64,000 bases of DNA. It comes from Archilochus colubris. Lineage: Eukaryota; Chordata; Aves; Apodiformes; Trochilidae. Shown here one piece after another: positions 27,806 through 37,845 of the stretch. Location: assembly GCA_023079485.1 (NCBI GenBank), contig CM041084.1, positions 33,206,609 to 33,270,608 on the forward strand, written 5' to 3'. Under the pieces are notes generated by a model. The model made no database searches, was not told the DNA's origin, and saw nothing but the letters and a program-made list of their open reading frames with translations. Both the position numbers and the translations under genes were made by a program. Within the stretch, counting starts at the first letter, position 1, and the number at the start of each line of letters is the position of its first letter.

Positions 27806-28423
27806 CAAGAATTAGCATCATGGAAATAAGAGCTCTTCCAGGTTTAGTTACAGAACACTGTAGCAACAAACTCCTCAGTCTTCTCTAAACTGAGTTCTGC
27901 AGCTTTGTTTTAACTCCACTAGAAGACAATAGATAACCCACACTTCAGTTTTCATTACCGGCACACTAAATCATCTCCTCTCCAACCAAAGGTCTGAGCA
28001 GCTCTCGCTGCACTATGGAAACATTCATTCACTATGGATCGAAAGCCAATATCATGTTGCCAGTAGATGATCCAATTAAAAGGTTAAAGAAACATCACTA
28101 TGGAATTGAAGACTTTCGCAACGTTAAAAAAAAAAAAAAAAAAAGTTATCCCTCTTAAAATTTTATTTCCTAAGCAGGCTGCTCTGTGGACACTTCCACC
28201 ACCCTGCATGGCACGGTCTTTCGCAATGCTGACCTGCTGCTAATTAAGGCAGACATAACGAGCTCCGTTGATACTAAATTCCCAAAATTCCCAACCACGT
28301 TTCCAAACTGATCTTCCTGTCTCTCGTCCTTCCCAGCCGCCTTTAGGGGAAGGAATGGGGGAGGCAGCTCCGCGGGAAGGCTCGGACGGGGCTGAGCGCG
28401 GGGGGCGCCGCTCCCCGCTCCGC

Positions 28424-28437
28424 ACAGCAGGGGGCGC
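28424..28437 (+). promoter_or_regulatory. CTCF-like binding motif
   Basis: ACAGCAGGGGGCGC matches the CTCF core CCASYAGRKGGCRS at 13 of 14 positions, differing only at the first base. The whole 12-base right part AGCAGGGGGCGC is perfect. It lies in the unique part of the intragenic CpG island, 44 bp from the tandem array. The forward orientation points to the right, towards exon 1 and the inferred HOXA side. Confidence 0.65.
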
Positions 28438-28480
28438 AATCGGCCTCGCGCCCGGCCCCGCCGCCGCCGCGCCAGCTCCG

Positions 28481-28880
28481 CGTCGCGCAGCTCCCCGCCG
28501 CGTCACGCAGCACCCCACCCCGTCACGCAGCTCCCCGCCGCGTCACGCAGCACCCCACCCCGTCACGCAGCTCCCCGCCGCGTCACGCAGCTCCCTGCCG
28601 CGTCACGCAGCACCCCACCACGTCACGCTGCTCTCTGCGGCGTCACGCAGCTCCCTGCGGCGTCACGCAGCTCTCTGCTACGTCATGCAGCTCTCTACAG
28701 CATCACGAAGCTCTCCGCCGCGTCACGCAGAACCCCACCACGTCACGCAGCTCTTTGCCGCGTCACGCAGCTCCCCTCCACGTCACGCAGCTCCCCGCCG
28801 CGTCACGCAGAACCCCACCACGTCACGCAGCTCCCTGCCGCGTCACGCTGTTCCCTGCCGCGTCACGCAGCTCCCCGCGG
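28481..28880. repeat. Minisatellite: 20 units of exactly 20 bp
   Basis: Twenty contiguous units occupy exactly 400 bp with no insertion or deletion. The commonest unit is CGTCACGCAGCTCCCCGCCG. The first half (CGTCACGCAG) is nearly invariant. The second half comes in families: CTCCCCGCCG-like, CACCCCACCC/A and AACCCCACCA. Units 1-5 alternate two families with a 40-bp period, and units 13 and 17 repeat a family 80 bp apart. Units 8-12 (28621-28720) are the most diverged and the edges are the most uniform. A degenerate extra unit may precede 28481. The array keeps plus-strand frames open for long stretches, producing spurious Arg/Ser/Pro-rich ORFs. Confidence 0.95.
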
Positions 28881-28950
28881 CGAAACCCCTCAGGAGGCAG
28901 AAACGTTACACAGAGGACAGAGAGGAGAGGGGACCGTGCACGGGATTTAC

Positions 28951-28976
28951 CTGTATCCTGGAACTCCTGAGGATAA
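28951..28976 (-). CDS. SKAP2: SKAP2 coding exon 3 (26-nt micro-exon)
   Basis: A 26-nt exon lies between CTTTCCGCAG and TACAG|GTAAAT. It takes two bases from exon 2 and gives one to exon 4 (1 + 24 + 1), encoding S-YPQEFQDT and the first base of Glu. Human SKAP2 reads IYLQEFQDK at this place. The join restores the frame exactly between exons 2 and 4, which is strong evidence that the exon is real although it is far below ORF-finding size. It lies on the upstream shoulder of an intragenic CpG island: the 400-bp tandem repeat begins 70 nt into the downstream intron. Skipping the exon would shift the frame, because 26 is not a multiple of 3. Confidence 0.92.
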
Positions 28977-29595
28977 CTGCGGAAAGAAGAAGAAACAACG
29001 TCAAGCAGTGCACACCTGCACACCCAGAGGACCAGAGCGTTGCACACAACAATCAGGATTTTGCAACAAGTTTTGTTAGCACCGCGAGTTTCCTGTAATC
29101 ATTTGTAGGTCTTTATTTTTGGTTAAAATATTTACTCAGTTCTTCTCTTGCTTTTGCAGTTCAAGGAATCCCCAGTCACTTCAAAGATGACTTGAACAAA
29201 ACCAAACTTAGAGCAGCCTTTTCTATTCATCTGTTCAGGTATTTTAAGGTGTAAATATACAAAAACATTTTAATTTTAGTAAACATCCTAAATGTTAATA
29301 TGTTTCAAAAAGTTTTTGCACAAGTAAAAGTCACTAAGCATACTTTTAAAATGACACCATATGTCAGCAGGAAAAAAAAATCCACAAATAGTGGGTTTAC
29401 TTGCAGTAATTTACAAAATTCAGAAGAAAAAGTTATTTAACCAGAAATTTAAAAGTTAATGCATGCCTAAATAAAAAAATTATTGTCAAACAAGAGGATC
29501 TCAACCTAAAAAATTTGATCATATCAGAGGGAAAAAATACTGTTTCTTCAGAGCTAAATCTTTATATTTCAGAATCTAATATAACCATAGGATTA

Positions 29596-29662
29596 GATCA
29601 TAGAATCATATAAAGACTGATCATAGATACACAGATACAGATCTAGAATCACAGATACAGTC
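29596..29662 (-). repeat. Short imperfect tandem repeat, possibly seeded by a CR1 end
   Basis: ATCATAGAATCAT resembles a minimal inverted CR1 terminus. Beyond it, near-copies of ATCACAGATACAG-type words recur with about a 20-bp period. The CR1 link is weak. Confidence 0.3.
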
Positions 29663-30273
29663 TGGTGGATACATAATCAGGACAGAATTATGTAAAATGG
29701 CATCTCAAGAGGCATACACAGACTAGAGTTTATGTGAAAAGAAGAGGATTTCACCAGAAATAACTGGGGAACAAAATGCAGCTGCTGAGACCAGCAGTCG
29801 GGTGTGTATCAGGTTAGTCAGTAAGGAGATGCTTGTAAGTAACAGCCAGGAGAGAAAGCAAAGGTCCAGGCATAAGAAACATGCAAACAGATAAAAGGAT
29901 AGATCTAAGAAACCCTGCACAGCAAGCAGCAATAATAGGCACAGGCCAACATGTGGGATATGAAAATCAAAGATGACAACAATGTGCATATATTTTGTAG
30001 CCTGCATGAAAAGCAAAACGCTGTTACGAGTGAATAATATTACAGGAGAAGGAAGGAATTAGAAATTAAAATAAGATGTGAAATCACGGGGTCATGTCAG
30101 TGAATAGCAAAGGATTCAGTGTCAACTGTGCTCATAACTGCAGATTCTCTTCTTTGACATTTCATCATGCAAAAAAACCATAAGTTATGTTAGGAGACTG
30201 AAGAAAAGTCAGCAGTGCTGTATCTGCAAGTCATCTGTGCAGTCCCGGTTAGCTCAATAAGCCAGAACAAAAA

Positions 30274-30320
30274 ACACACTCACACACACACATACAAAAA
30301 AAAGAGAGAGAGAGAGAGAA
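30274..30320. repeat. Compound CA / A / GA microsatellite
   Basis: A CA-rich run is followed by an A run and about eight GA dinucleotides, in SKAP2 intron 2. Confidence 0.85.
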
Positions 30321-30364
30321 AAAATCCTGGTTCCTTTTTTAAAAATTACAAATTCATTTGTTCA

Positions 30365-30426
30365 TTAAATAATAATAGTGATTACGATTATAATAACAGT
30401 AGAAATAATAATAAATAAATAATAAA
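30365..30426. repeat. AAT-rich low-complexity tract
   Basis: Imperfect AAT/AATA repeats over about 60 bp in SKAP2 intron 2. Confidence 0.75.
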
Positions 30427-31374
30427 TGTGGTAATAGAGAACTACTTTTCAGTTTATTATTAAGTATTTACAGCCTGGAGCGAAGGCACACAGATCTTCA
30501 ATCCTAAGATTTTCGGACACAGCTCATGTCTCCCAGCAGTTACTGTGATACAAAGAATCATGTCCTGGCCAGATGATTTTGCTCTTTGAAATCGTAAGCA
30601 AGTTGCCACAGAGGCAGGAGTGTGTCATTAAAGGAAAGCTTAGGAGCTATCAAAAGGGAGTGAATCCAACAATGGTAAAAGAACAGCAAGTACTAGATTA
30701 TATTGTAATTAATTAGTTGTAAGAAAAGAGGTTTTGTAGAGAAAATTTTGCAGCACAAATAAAAATACTGCCAAATCTCCTTAGCTGAATTGACTGAAAT
30801 TAAAACACAACAGAACAGACGCTCAGATCATTCCTGACACTAAAAAAGCCCCACAACCAGGTCTGTCAAAGTACCTCACTATTTTAACTTCGCTGAAACA
30901 AACTTATGATCTACAAATTGTTTCCAGTTGTGCCTCAATTTCCTATTACAGAGCTATACCAATATACAGTAAAGCAAAGTGAGCACTGAGTTATGCTGTT
31001 TTATATCAGATAAGCACAGCGAAAGGAAACTCATTCATATTCTCAACACATTGTATTACCCATATTTTAATGAATCTTACCAAAGCTGAGGTGAAAGCAA
31101 GCTCTACCCAACCAGCTTGCAATGAGGGTTAGGAATATTACAGGAATTCAAATGGGACATGTGTTCCCATTTACGTGCACGTATTACTAAATTGTGGCAG
31201 TGTTGAGAAAGACATAAAGACTTGAACCCATGCAGATTATTTGAAAAATCAGCACCTAGATAGATTTTTAATTTTTAATATTAGTGGTGTTAGTGTTAGT
31301 TATTAAAATATAGTAAAAATTTAAGTTATCAGTAAGTCACTTTATAGCATACTAACGGCATGAAGCTCACTTAC

Positions 31375-31480
31375 CTTGCCTTAACATCTTTTATCTTCTG
31401 AAGAAGAACTTCCCTTTTTTCTTTTGCTTTCTTGGATAGATTTTCTCCTTTTAATGTTTGGAAAATAAATGTGTCAACAT
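31375..31480 (-). CDS. SKAP2: SKAP2 coding exon 2 (helical dimerisation region)
   Basis: This 106-nt internal exon starts after TTTATTTAG and ends GCAAG|GTAAGT. It enters in phase 1 (the G of exon 1 plus AT gives Asp) and leaves two bases of a codon. It encodes DVDTFIFQTLKGENLSKKAK followed by EKREVLLQKIKDVKA. In human SKAP2 the corresponding segment is DVETF...LKGENLSKKAKEKRE...KKIKDVK, so identity is very high, and KGENLSKKAKEKR is invariant. This lysine-rich amphipathic stretch is part of the N-terminal helical region that mediates SKAP dimerisation. The paralogue SKAP1 differs strongly here, which fixes the assignment to SKAP2. Confidence 0.95.
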
Positions 31481-34400
31481 CTAAATAAAGAAGAAAAAAA
31501 CCACACTTCAAAAGAAGATAAATACTGCTGTGATGACTTTGTCCTGATACTACTGTGAAAAAACTAAGAAAATTATTTTCAAGCCTACACACAGCCTAGT
31601 TAAGAGACATTTCAGATTCTAAATGAGATACATTTGTTCCCTGATCTACTTGTGCTTAGCACAGCAAATCCTATGGTGACATTTGATTCTTGCTCACTTC
31701 ATTATGCCACGTAAGTCCTAATAAATTGTAGTACTATAACAATTACTTTCCATCACCTAAAGTGAGAGATAAAGTTAAAACATGGAAATAGCCTTTATGT
31801 ATGTATTACTGCCATGTTATTTCGGAAGTTCAAATTACGAAAGTGGTTGAGTAATTAATTATTTCTGCAGTAACACCTACCCAGCTCCTAGTATAGGTCA
31901 CTTAGTGGTTACTGTATTTTTAAACATTCTCACATTGCCTCTGAACTCCCTACTTGACTAAAGGTTCATATCCAAAGCCTTAATCCTGCAAACAATTAGG
32001 TAGGAAAAAAAACCACGGAAGGAGTCAAGCTCAAGCATGTACTTGGAGTTAACCACACCTGCACTTGTAGAATCACAAACTAAGGCTCTAACCTGCCCTG
32101 TAATTTTTAATTGTTACACAGAAGATATATCTATATAGTCATGTAGAATAAAATCATTCCATAAAAGTTACCATTGTTTTTTTAAATATTGTAAATATTC
32201 ATTCCACAGGATAAAAATAATGTAGCGATTGAGAATTTGGGGCACTGTAACTCCCCCAGTAGCATATATATTTTCTTGATTAGCAAAAAAGATTACAAAA
32301 ATGTAAAAGATTGCTACAGTTACAAGTAAATATATAATTATCCTGAAAACTGAAAAGTAGAAATATGACCCTAAAATCCTGATTGTTAAATTTCTCAGAT
32401 GTGGGGATAAAAATTGTTCATTGAACTAGAGAAATTGTACATCGTAACACCCAACCCCCTTAGGGTGCCTGCCCGCAGATACGTATATACTTCAGCTCAA
32501 TCTGTGTATATGCAAATAGATGTGTATAGTACTATTTAAATCCTGTAAATTTTCAAATCAGATGAGACATTCCATTTTCATAAAGAAATACAAAACAGCC
32601 AATCAAATACTCAATTGCTTGCATGCAAAAGTTTACAATGTAAAATCACGTCAAATGAGTATTTACTGCAGATTCCCAAACAGAAAACCTGAATTGCCTC
32701 TTTTTTTTCTTCATAAAACAGAAGTTCAACAGAAACATCCCATTTCATATTATAAGCTGCCAGAAAACAAATTGTCAAGTCACTCTTTGAGAACACTAGC
32801 ATAGCTATTAAAAATACGTTGTTCTTTATAAACAATTTACCAAATTGTTATTTAAATGTTTAGATTGCTGTCTTCACTAAGCATTGCAAAAATATTCACT
32901 TTTTCAAGTATTTTAGAGCTGTAAAGAATTATATTTTTTCCCTCCCCAGAACACAGAGAATCTTTCCCATTATGTTTTCCAAGGCAGTTCTGAAAGATGA
33001 GGACCCACACTCAATTGTGTGGCATTGCTTCTGTAAAGGGACAGAAGGAAAGGCACTTAACATGTGTATTAATGACTCCTCCAGACACACCCCCAACGGC
33101 CTCTATGCCATATACCAAGAATCCTTAGAAACATTTTGTCCCAATCCATAGAAATTTATCCATATCTTCATAAATCCTAACTATCAGAATTTCCACTCAA
33201 GCAGGCAAATTAGGACCCATGCAGCCTAGAGACATTGACCAGTCAAAAAACCTAGATAAAAAAAACCTGATATTTTTACTACTGAGAGCAAAAAACAAAT
33301 CTGTCAACTATTTTCCTCTCAAAGAAACACAACAGGATTTTCCAGTCCAGAACAACCTTTCACTCCAGGAGGGACAGGCTAATTATTTCTCCCTTCTTAC
33401 TTTTACATATTTCTTTCAAAAATTAGATAATTCAAAGTTCTACCGGGGCAGCAACATGGAAAAGCTTGGAGGAATTAGTCGCATTTATAAACAAGGAGCA
33501 ATGCTTGCACAGTAATATTTGGGCACCAATTTATCACAGAACTTTGCCCCTGAAGTCTTCATTTAAACTCAGTGGGCTTCTTATTGGAAAAGCTCAAAAC
33601 CCAACTGAGAATTCTGCCTGTCAAAGCTTCTTTCAAATACAACTGTTGAGATAACACAACCAAGGAGTATGTGGGGAAGTGAATCCAAGTCGATTAACAT
33701 AAGCAAGAAATACCACTTATGGCTTCAGAAAACATGGTAGATATAAAAATTTGAGGACTAACTACACTGTTGGTAGAATATGTTCTTTTCTGCAAAAGCC
33801 TGAACTTCAGAAATGCAGAATTTTCAGTCATGAAGGGACAGGGCAGAAGATGCTGCACTTATTCTCAGTATGGGCAGGCAACAAATTGGAGAGGTGGGAA
33901 GGAGAGAGACAGACAGAGAGCAAACATGCACAAGATCATGATGAGTTTGTTGCTTCTAAAGAGCAGCAATTATGGAGAAGATATCCCTGCAATGGCTTTC
34001 CTCTCCCATAAGACTGTAAGACAAGTTCTTTGAGCTTAAGTATCCACAATCACAATTCACAGTATTCATCACAGAACACTATTATTTCCATATGACCAGA
34101 GAAAATCTACAGCTTGATTCATCACATCCCCAAAATATGAAGACAAACCTGATATGAAGACACACATGATCTTCAACAGGACACTAAAGAAGCAGTTTAC
34201 TTAAAAATTATGCTTTACTGTATCACAGACTTTTCTTATCTACTCACAATTACACAGAATGTTACGCAGTTTGGTCAAGCCGTTTTCTGATCTAGCATCA
34301 TAAATCCACCCAGGATATGCCAGATGTATATGAGATTAATAATTTATCCTAAGCTCCTTTGGACAAGAAACAAGAAAGTTATCTAAGTTATGATCATCTC

Positions 34401-37400
34401 TTCCCTACTTGTACTCCTAGAGAGACACTCCAGAAGACTATGGAGAGAGCAGCTCCTGCTGTTAGATAAAGCTTCATCACTGGCTTAACATAAGAGAATG
34501 TTCACATAATTTCTCTGACATTCCACAAAGTGATTTACCCTAGAATGAGAACAGAACTCAGGGCTTCAGTATGACAGCTCCAAGTTTCATGCAGTGAGCT
34601 TCAAACAGAAGTAGAAAAATTGATCCATTTCTCACAGCTATTCTAGTCACTTACTTTGCTCTTCCTTCTCCAGGATGATCCAAAACTTATCTTTACTCTG
34701 CTAATTTAATGCAATATTGAAAAGCAAAGAGTAAAGTACTAGTCACAACCACATTAAGTGTAGATGTGTTTCTTTCATGTTTCAGTAGGCTGACTGAGGA
34801 GTTTAAAAAGGAGTAAAATATAAACTGCAAAAAGAAAACCTCTTTGAACAGATTTCTGATTAAAAAGCCCTTACACTAATCAGTTAGCCAGAACACACAC
34901 AAAAAAGTATCAATTTCCACAAATTGTTCAGCTACTTAGTATCAAACATTGCAAAGACTCAGGTGTTCCATTGAAAACTCAAAGATTTCTAAGAGAACTA
35001 ATCTTTGGAAACCTATTAAACAACTCTTTAACTTTTTTGAAGCTTGGTGTTAGATTGCTCGATAGCCCATATTTGTTGCTCTGTTTCTTAAAGGTCCTGA
35101 TTTCAACACTGTCTGTACTATATCTTGGAGAAATTATTTGCCTCCAGAAATGACCAATAGTTGCCTAACTTAAAGATCCAATTGATATGGTTCAGTCACA
35201 AATTGCTCTGTCAATACAGGTTACAAACTGACAGAAAAGGGAAGTCACACCACAGTCCAGCTCTGTCCACTTAAACTGGTTCATGGAGTTCAAAGCTCTA
35301 AATGCAATCCATCCAACAAAAAAGCTAAAAGGCCATTTTAATTTCATTTTCATCTACATTCCTTTTACAAGGGAAAAAGCTAAGATTTATTATGTTTTTC
35401 ATTGTTAAAATGTTGTGTGGTTGTCCTTACTTCCATGATTATAAACAGACAACACTGCAATTTTTCATTGTTTTAAGACTTTGGGGCTATTTTCTTTGAT
35501 GAAGTCTGAAACAACACAGATGGGTTTTTTCAAGAACATTGTAAATTTTTAGCCCAAAGGAAGTGCTGTGTTAAAGAGTGCTAACGATAACAAATCATAG
35601 CACTTATGTTGTTTACAGGGTTTAATATCATGATCATAAGTCGCACTTCATAAATAAACATGCTTAGGAGAGAACTACCTCATTTTTCTGTCCGGGTGGG
35701 CCAAACAGAGCCTCAGAGAGACACTCAAAGACTGTGTCATGGGCTCTTCCTTTCTCCCCTCCTCCAGCAGATAACTAAAATGTCCATTACACTATCAAGA
35801 AGTTAGTCACTTCTTCATGACCTGATGAGTTCATACCATTCAAATGACAGAGAACAATTATAAACTGGTGATGAGATAGATGTGTTTCCCCTCACATGGC
35901 AGGGGACACACACACTCCCTATCCGTGACCCAAGAAGAATGCAAACTCCTGTTTTGGGACCAGACACACATCCATCATATGCCAAGGAAAACTTCCACGG
36001 TGTCACCTGCTGGATGCGCTGCCAGTCACACAGGTCAGCAGGACAATGACTCCAGCCACCAGCCTTCTCCCAGCTCTCTCCTCTGCCCCAAGGACTGAGA
36101 GAGCCAGAAACAGGCTGCAAGCTAGAGACTTCAGGCAGCCAGGCCAGAGAATTTCAAGAGTTAGCTGCAGCCTACCTTCCACTGCCCAAAAATGACCAAC
36201 ATTAAACAGATTGCTGGGTATCTTTCATCTTTACATGGGCTGGCATTAGAAAGCAATTAATTAATTCGATTTCTATGTTTTTGTGCAATTCATTAATAGG
36301 GAACAGGTCTGAAGACAAATTATCAAGCAGTATCTGCAAGTGCCTGTCCTCATGAATCAAGAAATACTTAAGGATTTTTGCTTCTGCTCTCTCCCTTCCA
36401 TTTCCAACTATATTTAAAAGCCTCTCTCCATGACTTGCCAAATTGTCTTTTAAAAAAATATATACTTATACAGAAATAGAACACATGATGTAAAATAAAA
36501 GTGAATGTCACTCAAAGATGTTTAAAAATACCACATTGATCCAGCCTAACAAGTCAGTAAGCATTGCTTTGAGCACAAAGTCCTGGAAAGGACTGCCTTG
36601 AGAAACTGCTGTACCCTAAATCCCCAAAAGCAAGGCTATCTTGCAGTGTTGCCACATATAAAGCGAGTATAGTCAAAAACTCTGACACACAACAGTTTTG
36701 TTAGTGTTTTAGAAAGCAGAAATAGACACAGACTTCTAAGACTCATCAAATGAAGTAAACAGATAAGACATTTATTTTAAGTAGTTAGAGAAGAAAAATT
36801 ATAATCAAGGACTACACATATATATAAAATCTCATTGGCTGAGTAGTTGAGCATCATCTCTCTATATTAAAGAGGTGAGAAAAAATGAAGCTGTAACATA
36901 TTGAGCATATCATCAAAAATACCACAGCAGTACAAATCATGATCAAGTTACAAAGTGATTCCAAATGAACTATAATAAAAAATGTTAAGGATTAACCTAA
37001 AGATTTACACTGGATGCCACATTATGCTGCATCTATTGTGGTTTGTTGACATATGATTATGAAAGAAACGTAAACCCAGTCAGATGAGAAAGATAGACTC
37101 CATGTTAATTGAAAAAGACAAACTAAGTGAATAATGAGTATATAAAAAATAGCCTGTGCCATTTTTATCACCCGTATATGACACTTGTTCTCAAATTTAT
37201 GGCAGAGACAATTGAAATATGTTTCAAATCACTGGAGGTTATTTCTTACCAGTAATGCCTCTGTACATTTTTTCACCTGACGATTTCTATTCTTATCCCA
37301 TTTCTATTGAAATGCATATATATTACCAAAGCTGTAAATACATGTCTACTTAGAAGATGTCTACAGTAATCAGGATGGTTTATGTTGTAAAGATGGATTC

Positions 37401-37513
37401 TTCAGCAAGAAGCACCATTTGTTAAAGCCATGGAAATGTGAAAGTGATACTTTCAAACAAAAGGCTTTAAACAACAATATCTTTTGCGAATTAAAGCAGC
37501 CAATAAAGAAGAG

Positions 37514-37573
37514 CTACACTGTACCTAAGTGGCTTCTCCTAAGAACTACACTGTTACTAAGTGGCTTTTCCTA
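37514..37573. repeat. Two-copy tandem duplication, 32-bp period
   Basis: The words CTACACTGT and CTAAGTGGCTT.TCCTA occur twice, starting at 37514 and 37546. The copies differ at few positions, so the duplication is fairly recent. Confidence 0.8.
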
Positions 37574-37798
37574 CTGCAGGAATGCAAAGAGCAAGTCCAG
37601 CAACAGCTGACAAGGAGGTCAAAGAAAGGATAGTTCATTTTCTGGGCATCAGGAGTAAATAAAACTACTATAGTGCCCAAAAATAAAAGGAAAGCAAAAT
37701 TAAACTCATGGCCTGGATCCACTGTCCTGTAGTTTCCTTACCTTGCCCTCTTTTTCAGGCAACTAAATAAGTCAGTAAATATTATTTGGAAAAAAACA

Positions 37799-37845
37799 AA
37801 CAAGGAAAAAAAAAAAAAAAAGAAAGAAAAAAAGAAAAAAAAAAG
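37799..37845. repeat. A/AAAG low-complexity tract
   Basis: Nearly pure adenine interrupted by single guanines, in SKAP2 intron 1. Confidence 0.85.

Larger units (their letters stand above)
28340..28905. promoter_or_regulatory. Intragenic CpG island
   Basis: A compact GC- and CpG-dense island lies in an AT-rich intron and ends about 45 bp before exon 3. The left third is unique sequence with G-rich and GCC-rich runs and the CTCF-like site. The right two thirds are the 20-bp tandem array. Retention of nearly one to three CpGs per repeat unit suggests the region is unmethylated in the germ line. It could be an alternative promoter, an insulator or simply a GC-rich minisatellite; sequence alone does not decide. 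Confidence 0.75.
18836..28950 (-). other. SKAP2: SKAP2 intron 3 (about 10.1 kb)
   Basis: The right end (28340-28905) is a CpG island with a minisatellite and a CTCF-like motif. A nuclear-receptor palindrome lies near 27.8 kb. A short CR1 end (21741-21790) and CA/TA microsatellites (20571-20606, 22620-22660) are the other landmarks. Short open frames are scattered on both strands without coding character. Confidence 0.85.
28977..31374 (-). other. SKAP2: SKAP2 intron 2 (about 2.4 kb)
   Basis: This is ordinary AT-rich intron between exon 2 and the micro-exon. It contains a compound CA/GA microsatellite (about 30274-30320) and an AAT-rich tract (about 30365-30426). I see no further gene. Confidence 0.85.

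Noticed and set aside
28268..29098. 276-codon plus-strand open frame rich in Arg, Ser, Pro, His
   Set aside because: It is the 20-bp minisatellite read through. The unit length cycles the reading frame, codons simply follow the repeat, it runs over the minus-strand exon 3, and it has no family similarity.
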